Assembly: GCA_009993045.1 (NCBI GenBank)
Contig: JAACUG010000072.1
Span: 8,171 to 72,170, forward strand
Source of the DNA: Cyanobacteria bacterium CG_2015-22_32_23
GTDB taxonomy: Bacteria; Cyanobacteriota; Cyanobacteriia; Cyanobacteriales; Cyanobacteriaceae
Reading direction: 5' to 3'
DNA length: 64,000 nucleotides
The translations under genes were made by a program, and so were the position numbers. This document shows, piece by piece, positions 32,301 through 43,953 of the stretch. Every line of letters starts with the position of its first letter. The stretch's first letter is position 1. Under the pieces are notes generated by a model. The model did no database searches. It had not been told where the DNA came from and saw nothing but the letters and a program-made list of their open reading frames with translations.

Positions 32301-35300
32301 GTAAAGATGGTTGGGAGTTCTCTCTCCCTTTATGAGGGAAACTACTTGAATGGAAACACCTCACGCTTAAACGTCAGCGTACGATTAATTAATGTTATCA
32401 GACTCTCCCTTTATGAGGGAAACTACTTGAATGGAAACTTATTACAATTAATTGTTGAAAAACTAAATCTGTCTAACTCTCCCTTTATGAGGGAAACTAC
32501 TTGAATGGAAACCGTAGTTCTTGATCTGCTAAATCTACATGAAGTGACCCTCTCCCTTTATGAGGGAAACTACTTGAATGGAAACTTACCTTGAGCTTTG
32601 AACTCATTGGATTTAGTCTGAGCTTCTCTCCCTTTATGAGGGAAACTACTTGAATGGAAACGCACTAGCTGTTATTTTTTATTGATAATTTTAGTTTTAG
32701 CTCTCCCTTTATGAGGGAAACTACTTGAATGGAAACCTAACATAGCAGAAGCTATATTTTCGCCTGCAGCGTCAGCCTCTCCCTTTATGAGGGAAACTAC
32801 TTGAATGGAAACACCCTTATATTAATTTAGACAGAATACTATGAAACTTTGGGCTCTCCCTTTATGAGGGAAACTACTTGAATGGAAACTAACTTCTATA
32901 ACATTTTCTAATCTCAACTTATACTTATCTCTCCCTTTATGAGGGAAACTACTTGAATGGAAACTTTACACAACCCTTATACAGTAAATATCCTAGACTT
33001 GGAACTCTCCCTTTATGAGGGAAACTACTTGAATGGAAACGATACATGATATTAGTATCTTGGACAGTCTTATACTCCTCTCCCTTTATGAGGGAAACTA
33101 CTTGAATGGAAACGATGTGTTTTATCTTCATCAAAACACATTATCATTCCTACTCTCCCTTTATGAGGGAAACTACTTGAATGGAAACCCTCAACAAGCG
33201 GCAGCCCCTGCTAGTCGCATCGAAGAACTCTCCCTTTATGAGGGAAACTACTTGAATGGAAACGTCTTGTTCTTTGATGTTTATGTTTACAGTTTCCAAA
33301 TCTCTCCCTTTATGAGGGAAACTACTTGAATGGAAACAATAGATTTAATAACAGGGAAGTATGACAATGCCAACTCTCCCTTTATGAGGGAAACTACTTG
33401 AATGGAAACCAAAAGTTCTGCTATAAGAAGTAGAAAATGCTCCAGTATCTCTCCCTTTATGAGGGAAACTACTTGAATGGAAACCTAAAGTTTTAAATAA
33501 TCCTACAGGTTTAAGAGTTTTATATTCTCTCCCTTTATGAGGGAAACTACTTGAATGGAAACAAGACTTTAAGGTTAGACATCAAGACGTACAAGAACGT
33601 CTCTCCCTTTATGAGGGAAACTACTTGAATGGAAACTTGCCATTAGAATCTTTTAGGTCTTTAACGTATTTATCTCTCCCTTTATGAGGGAAACTACTTG
33701 AATGGAAACAATATCTTTACGATGAAAGACTTTATCCTCCATATTGATTTCTCTCCCTTTATGAGGGAAACTACTTGAATGGAAACCATGACTCAAGTAT
33801 CTGAATCAATTGATAAACCTGCTCCTCTCCCTTTATGAGGGAAACTACTTGAATGGAAACCTTCTTTAGGGAAGTAATGATCTTTGAAGTAAGATTTTTG
33901 GGCTCTCCCTTTATGAGGGAAACTACTTGAATGGAAACTATTTAGCGAGGCTTTCTTTTCTACGTCCTAGGGTTTCGCTCTCCCTTTATGAGGGAAACTA
34001 CTTGAATGGAAACTAAATAAATAAAAAATGGAATCACTATAGGCTCACTATAGGCTCTCCCTTTATGAGGGAAACTACTTGAATGGAAACGAACTTTTTA
34101 TAAAAAGTTCCCAGTTGGGGACGGATGGGAACTCTCCCTTTATGAGGGAAACTACTTGAATGGAAACGCTAATTTCTGTTCTTGGGCAATCTGTGATTTA
34201 GATTTACCTCTCCCTTTATGAGGGAAACTACTTGAATGGAAACTAGGGACTGGGGTTAGTTACTTCCCTGAGAGTGGTGATCTCTCCCTTTATGAGGGAA
34301 ACTACTTGAATGGAAACGTCACCCCAGAAAACTGGGATGAGGACGAGTGGGAGGACTCTCCCTTTATGAGGGAAACTACTTGAATGGAAACTTGATGCCT
34401 TACTTGAGCTACCCCGTAAAAAGGGTGAAGCTCTCTCCCTTTATGAGGGAAACTACTTGAATGGAAACTATCTCGAATTTGACCTTTTATAGACCATAAA
34501 GAAACTCTCCCTTTATGAGGGAAACTACTTGAATGGAAACAAAGTATTTGCTGCATCTAGCAGTAATGTAATTAGCTCTCCCTTTATGAGGGAAACTACT
34601 TGAATGGAAACACAAAGTTCACGCCTTCTGCTACGGTACCAGACTGGGTACTCTCCCTTTATGAGGGAAACTACTTGAATGGAAACGTTTTCTAAGCGTA
34701 ATTTGTATTTATCATTGTTCAACTCTCCCTTTATGAGGGAAACTACTTGAATGGAAACTTTGAATAACTAGGAGGTTATTATTTACATACAAGGTAGCTC
34801 TCCCTTTATGAGGGAAACTACTTGAATGGAAACTAACAACAAATACTGCTCAGTTTCTTGATATATATAACTTAAGTCTCTCCCTTTATGAGGGAAACTA
34901 CTTGAATGGAAACAGGGATAATTCCAAGTTTTTGTCTATCATCCGAACATCTCTCCCTTTATGAGGGAAACTACTTGAATGGAAACTAATTGGCTCAATA
35001 CTTCAATACGAGTTGTAACGACCTCTCCCTTTATGAGGGAAACTACTTGAATGGAAACTTAATAGATGTGTTATCTCTACAACATAAAAATTCAGACTCT
35101 CCCTTTATGAGGGAAACTACTTGAATGGAAACATACTTACGGTTAGGTAAGGCAATCCGTTTACCAATACCACCTCTCCCTTTATGAGGGAAACTACTTG
35201 AATGGAAACCTATGGCTTTCTTCGCCAATAGCTTTATCTGTACTCGCCTCTCTCCCTTTATGAGGGAAACTACTTGAATGGAAACTACGTATTAGTCTTT

Positions 35301-38216
35301 TTGCACAAGTCAATGTACAGGGGATCCTCTCCCTTTATGAGGGAAACTACTTGAATGGAAACTTAGCCATGATGTCTTGTTCTTTGATATTTACTTGAAC
35401 TCTCCCTTTATGAGGGAAACTACTTGAATGGAAACGGTGCGAAGGTCAGATTTGAATGATACACCAGAAACCACTCTCTCCCTTTATGAGGGAAACTACT
35501 TGAATGGAAACGGGTTTGTCCGTAACGTTCCCAGAAAAATACTCTTAACTCTCCCTTTATGAGGGAAACTACTTGAATGGAAACTAAGTCATTTTTCCTC
35601 ATCCAAAAATACACTGTATTCTACTCTCCCTTTATGAGGGAAACTACTTGAATGGAAACTCTACCACAGGGCGAAATTGTAAAGGTACACATCGGTTAAG
35701 ACTCTCCCTTTATGAGGGAAACTACTTGAATGGAAACATTAATTTAGCGTATTTGATTTGTAAAAAAGCCAAAGCTCTCCCTTTATGAGGGAAACTACTT
35801 GAATGGAAACGGCATTACATACCTATCGTTGAAAATAATAATAATGGCTCTCCCTTTATGAGGGAAACTACTTGAATGGAAACGACGCTCAAGGCAATAA
35901 GACAGTGCCTTCAGGTATGTTTCTCTCCCTTTATGAGGGAAACTACTTGAATGGAAACATCCCACCTAAATCACATTTACCAGTATATAAAACTTCTCTC
36001 CCTTTATGAGGGAAACTACTTGAATGGAAACGCTATTAATAACGGCTTTATAGTCTGTTAACTCTAGGTTCTCTCCCTTTATGAGGGAAACTACTTGAAT
36101 GGAAACTATCTATACAGACTATAGTGTTTTTTGTTATCATTACCTCTCCCTTTATGAGGGAAACTACTTGAATGGAAACCTATTTAATGTGTTGTTTTAA
36201 GTCTACTAGACTATGCCCTCTCCCTTTATGAGGGAAACTACTTGAATGGAAACGCTACCTAACTCAACGCCAGTAGGAACTTTAACGTTCTCTAGCTCTC
36301 CCTTTATGAGGGAAACTACTTGAATGGAAACCCGATGGAAGCCCAGACTACTGGGAATTTAGGTTGATCTCCTCTCCCTTTATGAGGGAAACTACTTGAA
36401 TGGAAACCAAGTGCCACTAAAACTTAAATTATTAATAAAAAATAACACTCTCCCTTTATGAGGGAAACTACTTGAATGGAAACCCGTTGGCGTGGTAAGG
36501 GGTCTCAATAGCTTGCTCTTTGCTCTCCCTTTATGAGGGAAACTACTTGAATGGAAACTGATTAAGCCTTTATTTACTAACGTGTTCATTGCCTTACCTC
36601 TCCCTTTATGAGGGAAACTACTTGAATGGAAACTGTTTATAACTCCATTCTTATTACTACTACTTATAACGCTCTCCCTTTATGAGGGAAACTACTTGAA
36701 TGGAAACACAGCAGCTGCAATTAAGTTTACTCCAGCCCAAACCTTTGCTCTCCCTTTATGAGGGAAACTACTTGAATGGAAACGGAATTAAAGACTCAGC
36801 TTCAAGGAAAGCCAGCTCTCTCTCCCTTTATGAGGGAAACTACTTGAATGGAAACGGTGTAAAGCTGGGTTTTGTATTTTGTCAGCCCTGATTCTCTCCC
36901 TTTATGAGGGAAACTACTTGAATGGAAACATTGCTTAATCGATATTTTTGCAATAGAATCATCTTTTGTTCTCTCCCTTTATGAGGGAAACTACTTGAAT
37001 GGAAACTTAATTAGATCAATTTCCTCTAATTCAAATATTTTAGCCTCTCCCTTTATGAGGGAAACTACTTGAATGGAAACGATGGAAGTCTAACAGTTTA
37101 TCGTCCAGATTTAGATAGTGAAGTTCTCTCCCTTTATGAGGGAAACTACTTGAATGGAAACACAAGTGAAGTCTCCAAACGCTAAACCATATTCTTGGCT
37201 CTCCCTTTATGAGGGAAACTACTTGAATGGAAACATAAAAGTGGCAGATATAACTACCATACCTAGAGTAGAACTCTCCCTTTATGAGGGAAACTACTTG
37301 AATGGAAACTTTCTTTCTTTTTGTTCTTTTTGTTCAGAAAGAAGCTTCGCTCTCCCTTTATGAGGGAAACTACTTGAATGGAAACTACTTCTTTGAGAAG
37401 TATAGGCATTATGCAGAGTTTGTCCCTCTCCCTTTATGAGGGAAACTACTTGAATGGAAACTAAATATCCAGACTATAGCGTCATATGGATCATCATCCT
37501 CTCCCTTTATGAGGGAAACTACTTGAATGGAAACCTGCATAGTATAGCCTAAGCGGTGGCTATTATAATTCTCTCCCTTTATGAGGGAAACTACTTGAAT
37601 GGAAACATAAAGCAGCAGACAGTTTTTTAGAAAATAGCATAATTCTCTCCCTTTATGAGGGAAACTACTTGAATGGAAACGTAAGAGCTTTTTAAATTAT
37701 GTTTTTTAACAGGAGTGCCGCTCTCCCTTTATGAGGGAAACTACTTGAATGGAAACAAAATACCTTCCTTTAATTACAATATTCAATCATTATTTAATTG
37801 TCTCTCCCTTTATGAGGGAAACTACTTGAATGGAAACTCATCTCTTCATACATTGAGTTAAGACAGTAGCCTTCTTCAAGCTCTCCCTTTATGAGGGAAA
37901 CTACTTGAATGGAAACATCATCTAACACTGCCATATCTGATTCAGATAACTCTTCGCTCTCCCTTTATGAGGGAAACTACTTGAATGGAAACAAAGAGAA
38001 TGAAAAACTAAAAGCAGGAATAGAGTATTTAACTCTCCCTTTATGAGGGAAACTACTTGAATGGAAACGACGTGAGCGATTGCCCATTAATTTAATGAAA
38101 AAGGATAACTCTCCCTTTATGAGGGAAACTACTTGAATGGAAACCCACCACACCTATCCAAAGAATAGTCTCCGTTTATACTCTCCCTTTATGAGGGAAA
38201 CTACTTGAATGGAAAC
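26387..38216 (+). CRISPR. CRISPR array, about 158 repeats and 157 spacers
   Basis: The 36-bp repeat begins CTCTCCCTTTATGAGGGAA and ends ACTTGAATGGAAAC. By hand count there are 158 copies from 26387 to 38216 with spacers of about 34-45 nt (mean period 75). Every copy I read is identical, including the last, so there is no decayed trailer end. The repeat can form a short UCCCU/AGGGA hairpin near its 5' side. The last 8 nt (ATGGAAAC) fit the usual type III crRNA handle. The leader with a consensus promoter is on the cas2 side, so transcription is on the plus strand and newest spacers are expected near 26.4 kb. The repeats create many spurious open frames on both strands. Confidence 0.99.
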
Positions 38217-38383
38217 CTTTAACTATTTGTTCTTTTTCTGCATACTCTTTTAACTAATTGTATTCAAGCTCATTCAATCTAACCTCTACTTTTTAATTCA
38301 GTGTGGGTAGTTCACAACTAATAAAATAAATTGATCAACTATAATAAGAATTGTAAAGAAATGTTGAGAATATTAAGAAAAAT

Positions 38384-39055
38384 ATGAGTAAGGTTAACTT
38401 AGCAGAAATATCTAGTAAATTAGATAGTAGTAACTCTAAAGATAGATTATTAGCCTTAGCATCCTTAAGGGAAGTAGAAGCACAAGACGCTGTACCTTTG
38501 ATAAAGAAAGTTCTCAATGATGAGATGTTACCTGTGCGCTCTATGGCAGTATTTGCTTTAGGCATCAAAAAAACTGATGAATGTATGCCTATTTTAGTTA
38601 AATTATTAGAAACAGATCCAGATTATGGCATTCGTGCCGATGCTGCTGGTGCATTAGGTTACCTAAAAGATATTAACGCTTTTGAGGCTTTGGTAAGAGC
38701 TTTTTATGAAGATACAGAATGGTTAGTCAGATTTAGTGCGGCGGTGTCTTTAGGCAATTTAGGAGACGTTCGAGCTAAACAAGTTTTATTACAAGCATTA
38801 CACAGCTCAGAACCAGTTTTGCAACAAGCCGCAATTTCAGCATTAGGAGAAGTAAAAGCAGAAGATTGTATCGAGGAAATATTAGTTTTTGCTCAATCTC
38901 AAGATTGGTTAATTAGACAACGATTAGCAGAATCTTTAGGTAATTTTAACACAGAAAAAAGCATCTCAGCCTTAAAATTTCTCCTCAAAGATTCTAACCC
39001 ACAAGTATCTGAAGCGGCAGCGCATTCTCTGGAAAAAGTTAAAGCGGAAAAATAA
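38384..39055 (+). CDS. HEAT-repeat protein (NblB/CpcE-related family)
   Basis: The 223-aa protein is built from about six HEAT-like helical repeats, with units such as RADAAGALGYLKDINAFEALVRAFY, RFSAAVSLGNLGDVRAKQVLLQALH and QQAAISALGEVKAEDCIEEILVFA. Cyanobacterial proteins of this size with such repeats include NblB and bilin-lyase-related CpcE/CpcF, which act on phycobilisomes. I cannot assign one of these with certainty. It lies between the CRISPR array and the glutamate synthase gene on the same strand. No signal peptide or membrane segment is seen. Confidence 0.75.
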   Translation: MSKVNLAEISSKLDSSNSKDRLLALASLREVEAQDAVPLIKKVLNDEMLPVRSMAVFALGIKKTDECMPILVKLLETDPDYGIRADAAGALGYLKDINAFEALVRAFYEDTEWLVRFSAAVSLGNLGDVRAKQVLLQALHSSEPVLQQAAISALGEVKAEDCIEEILVFAQSQDWLIRQRLAESLGNFNTEKSISALKFLLKDSNPQVSEAAAHSLEKVKAEK

Positions 39056-39139
39056 TTATTGACAATATCAAAAAATACTTAACGATTCTTTATAATAAGA
39101 AGAATCACGATTAACCCTTATCAACACAATAAAGCTGAT

Positions 39140-39153
39140 GTATCCATTGTTAC
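39140..39153 (+). promoter_or_regulatory. NtcA-binding site upstream of Fd-GOGAT
   Basis: GTA-TCCATTGT-TAC matches the NtcA consensus GTA-N8-TAC exactly. A -10-like TAATAT lies at 39178-39183, 24 bp after the box, close to the class II spacing of NtcA promoters. NtcA is the global nitrogen activator, and glutamate synthase is a sensible target. The expected start of transcription near 39190 supports ATG 39215, not 39197, as the translation start. Confidence 0.75.
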
Positions 39154-39214
39154 TAAGTTTGAGTGTCTAGTGTGAATTAATATAACGAATCTAAGTATGC
39201 AAGGTCAAGATATA

Positions 39215-42200
39215 ATGACGAATTACCCCATTGATAATAGTTTAACTCCCTTTCAAGGACAACCTTGGTTAGTAGAAGACAGAGATGCTTGTGGTGTTGG
39301 TTTTATCGCCTATCAAGATAACCGTCAATCCCATAAATTGGTAAAACAAGCCCTTAAGGCTTTACACTGTATGGAACATCGGGGAGGATGTAGTGCAGAT
39401 CAAGACAGTGGTGACGGTTCGGGGATTTTAACAGGAATTCCGAAACAAGTATTTAAGCCTTGGTTTAGTGACAATAATTTTGAAATGCCTCCAGAAGGAG
39501 AATGGGGTATCGGGATGGTATTTTTACCCCAAGATGAAAAAGAAGCGGAAAAAGGGCGCTTATTTGTGGAGGAAATGGTAGCGGTAGAAAGTCTTAAAAC
39601 CCTCGGTTGGCGTAAAGTACCTATTAATTCAGATGTTTTGGGCAAACAAGCTAAAGAAAATCAACCTCGTATTGAGCAAATTATTGTTACTTCAGGGGAA
39701 ACTCATTATCAAGGTGATGAGCTTGATCGTCGTCTCTATGTAGCACGGTCAAGAGTGGGAAAACAATTATCAGATGATTTTTATATCTGTTCTTTTTCTT
39801 GTCGTACTATAGTTTATAAAGGTTTAGTACGGGGGGAAATTTTAGAACAATTTTACTTAGATTTACAAAACCCAGAATATCAAAGTCGTTTTGCGGTATA
39901 TCATCGTCGTTTTAGTACTAATACCATGCCAAAATGGCCTTTTGCTCAACCCATGCGAATTTTAGGGCATAATGGCGAAATTAATACTCTCATTGGTAAT
40001 ATTAATTGGATGAGTGTACGGGAAGCAAATTTAGAGTTACCCGGTTGGAGTCAAGAAGAGTTTGAAGGAGTTACACCTATTGTTAACATGAATAATAGTG
40101 ATTCTTACAACCTTGACAGTTCTTTAGAATTATTAGTTCGTACAGGTCGCAGTATTCCTGAAGCCTTGATGATTCTTGTGCCTGAAGCCTATAAAAATCA
40201 GCCCGAATTAGACAAATATCCCGAAATTACTGACTTTTATAATTACTATAGCGGATTAAAAGAACCTTGGGATGGTCCTGCTTTACTGGCTTTTAGTGAA
40301 GGTAAAACCGTTGGTGCTTGTCTTGATCGTAATGGTTTACGTCCTGCTCGTTATGCTATCACAAAAGATGGCTATGTGGTGGTAGGTTCAGAAACTGGAG
40401 TCGTTGACTTAGACGAGTCAGAAATCATCGAAAAAGGTAAACTTGGACCAGGTCAGATGATTGTCGTTGATTTAGAACATAATAAAATTCTCAAAAACTG
40501 GGAAGTTAAACAGGCGATCGCCATTCAAAAACCCTATGGGCAATGGTTAAAAGAATATCGAGTACATTTAGACAGACAAGCTATAACCCCCCTTGCTAAG
40601 GGAGAATCTACCCCCCTAACCCCCCTTGCTAAGGGGGGAGACGTAGTCGGGGGGTTAAGTAATTTCGACTTAGTGCAACAACAGACAGCATTCGGCTATA
40701 ACCTCGAAGATTTAGAAATGGTTATCACTGCTATGGCAAGAGATGGGAAGGAAGCGACTTTTTGTATGGGTGATGATATTCCCCTCGCTGTGTTATCCCA
40801 TAAGCCTCGTTTATTATACGATTACTTTAAGCAACGTTTTGCTCAAGTTACTAACCCCCCTATTGATCCTTTACGAGAAAGTCTGGTAATGTCATTACGG
40901 ATGCACTTAGGAGCAAGGGGAAATGTATTACATATAGAGCCAAAAAATGCTCATACTCTCTTACTTGATTCCCCTGTGTTGTCAGAATCAGAGTTAGACT
41001 TCATCAAAAAAACTGACTTCTCTGCCATAGAATTATCTACTCTTTTCCCGATCAGTGATGGACCTAATGGGTTAAAATTAGCCTTAGAAAGATTATGTAA
41101 TGAAGCTACCCAAGCCGTCAATAAAGGGCATCAAATTATTATTTTAAGCGATCGCACCTCCCCTAGCTCCCCCTTGAAAGGTGGGGAAAATGGGCAAGAA
41201 GTCTCCCTTGCTAAAGGGGATTTAGGAAGTTCAATTTCCACTGAATATTCCTATATTCCACCTCTCCTTGCTATGGGTGCAGTACATCAACATCTAATTA
41301 AAGAAGGATTACGGTTAAAAACTTCTTTGATTGCCGATACCGCTCAATGTTGGAGTACGCATCACTACGCTTGTTTAATCGGTTTTGGAGCTTCTGCTGT
41401 TTGCCCTTACTTAACCTTACAAACAGTTTCCGCTTGGTGGGGCGATGATAAAACTCAGAAATTGATGGAAAATGAGAAAATTCAACCTATCACTGAAGTA
41501 CAAGCCTTAAATAATTATCGTCAATCCGTAGAAGCAGGATTACTCAAAATATTATCAAAAATGGGCATTTCTCTCTTAGCTTCTTATCATGGTGCGCAGA
41601 TTTTTGAAGCCATTGGATTGGGTGCAGATGTCATCGAATTAGCCTTTAAAGGCACAACCAGTCGAGTGGGTGGTTTAAATCTTCAAGAAGTAGCTAACGA
41701 GGTGATTTCTTTTCATCATAAAGCCTTCCCTGAGTTACAAGCCAAAAAACTCGAAAATTACGGCTATGTAAATTATAAAAAAGGTGGGGAATATCACATG
41801 AATTCTCCCGAAATGGCAAAAGCCTTACACAAAGCCGTTGCCACCTACGGTACAGAGGAAGGTTATGATCATTATGAGTGGTATCGTAACTATTTGGAAA
41901 ATCGCCCTGTTACCGCTTTAAGAGATTTACTAGACTTTAACTCTGATAAAAATTCCATCTCTATCGATGATGTAGAATCCGTAGAAGACATTGTCAAACG
42001 TTTTTGTACGGGGGGGATGTCTTTAGGTGCGTTAAGCCAAGAAGCCCACGAAACCCTCGCTATAGCGATGAATCGTATCGGCGGAAAATCTAACTCTGGG
42101 GAGGGAGGAGAAGATCCTAATCGCTATGATACTATCGATGATGTCGATGATAATGGTAAAAGTCCTCGCTTTCCTAACCTTAAAGGTTTACAAAAAGGAG

Positions 42201-43939
42201 ATCGCGCTACATCTGCCATTAAACAAATTGCTTCAGGACGTTTTGGAGTAACACCTGAGTATTTAATGAGCGGTCAACAGTTGGAAATCAAGATGGCTCA
42301 AGGAGCAAAACCGGGTGAAGGTGGACAGTTACCGGGTAAAAAAGTTAGTGAATATATCGCTATGTTACGCCGTTCTAAACCGGGTGTTACCCTCATTTCT
42401 CCTCCTCCTCACCATGACATCTATTCCATTGAGGATTTAGCCCAATTAATCCACGACTTACACCAAATAAATCCCAGCGCTAAAGTATCTGTTAAGTTAG
42501 TGTCAGAAGTGGGTATCGGTACGATTGCCGCAGGAGTAGCTAAAGCCAATGCCGATGTAATCCAAATTTCTGGTCATGATGGTGGTACTGGTGCATCACC
42601 ATTAAGTTCCATTAAACACGCTGGTTGTCCTTGGGAACTAGGTATAACTGAAGTACATAGAACTTTACTAGAAAATCAACTGCGTGATCGAGTATTACTC
42701 CGTGCTGATGGTGGTTTAAAAACAGGTTGGGATGTCGTTATGGCTGCTTTAATGGGTGCGCAAGAATATGGTTTTGGTACAGTTGCCATGATTGCAGAAG
42801 GCTGTATTATGGCTCGTGTTTGTCATACTAATCAATGCCCTGTGGGAGTTACCAGTCAACAAGAGCGTTTACGTCAACGTTTTTCAGGTGTACCCGCCGA
42901 TGTCGTTAATTTCTTCTATTTTGTCGCTGAAGAAGTGCGATCTATTCTTGCTAAACTAGGTTATCGTAGCTTAGATGAAGTTATCGGGCGCGGTGACTTG
43001 TTAACCTATCGTCAAGAGGTAAAACTTACTAAAACTAAAGCCCTTATATTAGACTGTTTAACTAACCTTCCTGATGTAAAAACTAATCGTGACTGGTTGA
43101 ATCATGGTGATACTCACACTAACGGTAACGTTTTAGATGATGAAATCCTTGCCGATAGTGTTATTAGAGATGCGATCGCCAATCAAGGTATCGTTACTAA
43201 AGAGATTACCATAATTAATACTGATCGATCCGTTGGTGCAAGAATTGCAGGGATTATTGCTAAAAAATACGGAGATTACGGCTTTAATGGGCAACTTAAT
43301 CTTAACTTCAAAGGCAGTGCAGGACAGAGTTTTGGTGCTTTCAATATTCAAGGCATGAATCTTCACCTTGAAGGGGAAGCCAATGACTATGTTGGTAAAG
43401 GTATCAATGGCGGTTCTATCGTTATTGTACCCCCTAAAGAGTCCATTTTTGAGGCATCGGAAAACGTAATTTTAGGCAATACTTGCTTATACGGTGCAAC
43501 TGGTGGTGAATTATACGCCAATGGAAGAGCTGGAGAGCGTTTTGGGGTGCGTAACTCTAATGCTACGGCTGTCATCGAAGGTGCAGGAGATCACTGTTGC
43601 GAATACATGACAGGAGGCTTAATCGCTGTCTTAGGAAGCGTAGGGCGTAACGTGGGTGCAGGGATGACAGGGGGCTTAGGTTATTTTCTTGATGAAGAGG
43701 GCAATTTTGAAGCAAAAGTTAACCCTGAAATCGTCAAAATTCAGCGTATTTGCACCCCTGAAGGTGAGGCACAATTAAAAGAATTAATCACTAATCATGT
43801 CCATAAAACAGGTAGTAAAAAAGCTCAATTAATCTTAGATAATTGGGTTAATTATGTACCGAAATTTTGGCAAGTTGTTCCTCCTTCGGAAGCAGAAAAT
43901 CCTGAAGTTAAGGCTCAAAAAGAGTTAACTACTGTGTAA
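39215..43939 (+). CDS. glsF: Ferredoxin-dependent glutamate synthase
   Basis: This enzyme of about 1574 aa makes two glutamates from glutamine and 2-oxoglutarate using reduced ferredoxin. The class II amidotransferase nucleophile C26 in DACGVGF implies removal of a 25-residue propeptide. [19 protein letters not shown] is the plant/cyanobacterial Fd-type form. The 3Fe-4S cysteines are C1197-x5-C1203-x4-C1208 in [16 protein letters not shown], and the GXGXG beta-helix domain ends the protein. I prefer ATG 39215 (AAGG 10 nt upstream, fits the mapped promoter) over 39197. Two low-complexity insertions (near residues 458-480 and 648-668) derive from palindromic repeats inserted in frame. Confidence 0.94.
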   Translation: MTNYPIDNSLTPFQGQPWLVEDRDACGVGFIAYQDNRQSHKLVKQALKALHCMEHRGGCSADQDSGDGSGILTGIPKQVFKPWFSDNNFEMPPEGEWGIGMVFLPQDEKEAEKGRLFVEEMVAVESLKTLGWRKVPINSDVLGKQAKENQPRIEQIIVTSGETHYQGDELDRRLYVARSRVGKQLSDDFYICSFSCRTIVYKGLVRGEILEQFYLDLQNPEYQSRFAVYHRRFSTNTMPKWPFAQPMRILGHNGEINTLIGNINWMSVREANLELPGWSQEEFEGVTPIVNMNNSDSYNLDSSLELLVRTGRSIPEALMILVPEAYKNQPELDKYPEITDFYNYYSGLKEPWDGPALLAFSEGKTVGACLDRNGLRPARYAITKDGYVVVGSETGVVDLDESEIIEKGKLGPGQMIVVDLEHNKILKNWEVKQAIAIQKPYGQWLKEYRVHLDRQAITPLAKGESTPLTPLAKGGDVVGGLSNFDLVQQQTAFGYNLEDLEMVITAMARDGKEATFCMGDDIPLAVLSHKPRLLYDYFKQRFAQVTNPPIDPLRESLVMSLRMHLGARGNVLHIEPKNAHTLLLDSPVLSESELDFIKKTDFSAIELSTLFPISDGPNGLKLALERLCNEATQAVNKGHQIIILSDRTSPSSPLKGGENGQEVSLAKGDLGSSISTEYSYIPPLLAMGAVHQHLIKEGLRLKTSLIADTAQCWSTHHYACLIGFGASAVCPYLTLQTVSAWWGDDKTQKLMENEKIQPITEVQALNNYRQSVEAGLLKILSKMGISLLASYHGAQIFEAIGLGADVIELAFKGTTSRVGGLNLQEVANEVISFHHKAFPELQAKKLENYGYVNYKKGGEYHMNSPEMAKALHKAVATYGTEEGYDHYEWYRNYLENRPVTALRDLLDFNSDKNSISIDDVESVEDIVKRFCTGGMSLGALSQEAHETLAIAMNRIGGKSNSGEGGEDPNRYDTIDDVDDNGKSPRFPNLKGLQKGDRATSAIKQIASGRFGVTPEYLMSGQQLEIKMAQGAKPGEGGQLPGKKVSEYIAMLRRSKPGVTLISPPPHHDIYSIEDLAQLIHDLHQINPSAKVSVKLVSEVGIGTIAAGVAKANADVIQISGHDGGTGASPLSSIKHAGCPWELGITEVHRTLLENQLRDRVLLRADGGLKTGWDVVMAALMGAQEYGFGTVAMIAEGCIMARVCHTNQCPVGVTSQQERLRQRFSGVPADVVNFFYFVAEEVRSILAKLGYRSLDEVIGRGDLLTYRQEVKLTKTKALILDCLTNLPDVKTNRDWLNHGDTHTNGNVLDDEILADSVIRDAIANQGIVTKEITIINTDRSVGARIAGIIAKKYGDYGFNGQLNLNFKGSAGQSFGAFNIQGMNLHLEGEANDYVGKGINGGSIVIVPPKESIFEASENVILGNTCLYGATGGELYANGRAGERFGVRNSNATAVIEGAGDHCCEYMTGGLIAVLGSVGRNVGAGMTGGLGYFLDEEGNFEAKVNPEIVKIQRICTPEGEAQLKELITNHVHKTGSKKAQLILDNWVNYVPKFWQVVPPSEAENPEVKAQKELTTV
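40587..40657. repeat. Palindromic repeat inserted in frame in glsF (first)
   Basis: Two copies of CCCCTTGCTAAGGG-type palindromes joined by CCCCCCTAAC lie inside the coding frame and are read as [19 protein letters not shown]. This is the common cyanobacterial dispersed palindrome; related sequence occurs near 16900. The insertion keeps the frame and lies between conserved blocks of the enzyme. Confidence 0.8.
41156..41220. repeat. Palindromic repeat inserted in frame in glsF (second)
   Basis: CCTCCCCTAGCTCCCCCTTG-type sequence followed by GAAAGGTGGGG and a TCCCTTGCTAAAGGGG unit is read in frame as [21 protein letters not shown]. It lies directly after a conserved IIILSDR strand, 0.5 kb downstream of the first insertion, and belongs to the same class of repeats. 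Confidence 0.75.
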
Positions 43940-43953
43940 TTTAATTTGATTTT

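Noticed and set aside
28074-33448. Spacers 23 and 94 share about 17 nt (AAATGCTCCAG region)
   Set aside because: The match is short with one mismatch, and the reading frames do not give a clearly shared peptide outside GAF-x-T; treated as chance or weak.
31980-33902. Spacers 75 and 100 share TTAGGGAAGTAA
   Set aside because: Only 12 nt in common; the decoded peptides agree only at YFP. Too little to claim a shared target.
26856-37363. Many open frames of 60-120 codons with repeated SIQVVSLIKGE, SLYEGNYLNGN or FHSSSFPHKGR motifs
   Set aside because: These are translations of the 36-bp CRISPR repeat in different frames joined across spacers, not genes.
36107-37498. Spacers 130 and 148 share CAGACTATAG
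   Set aside because: The surrounding sequence and encoded peptides differ; consistent with chance among 157 spacers.
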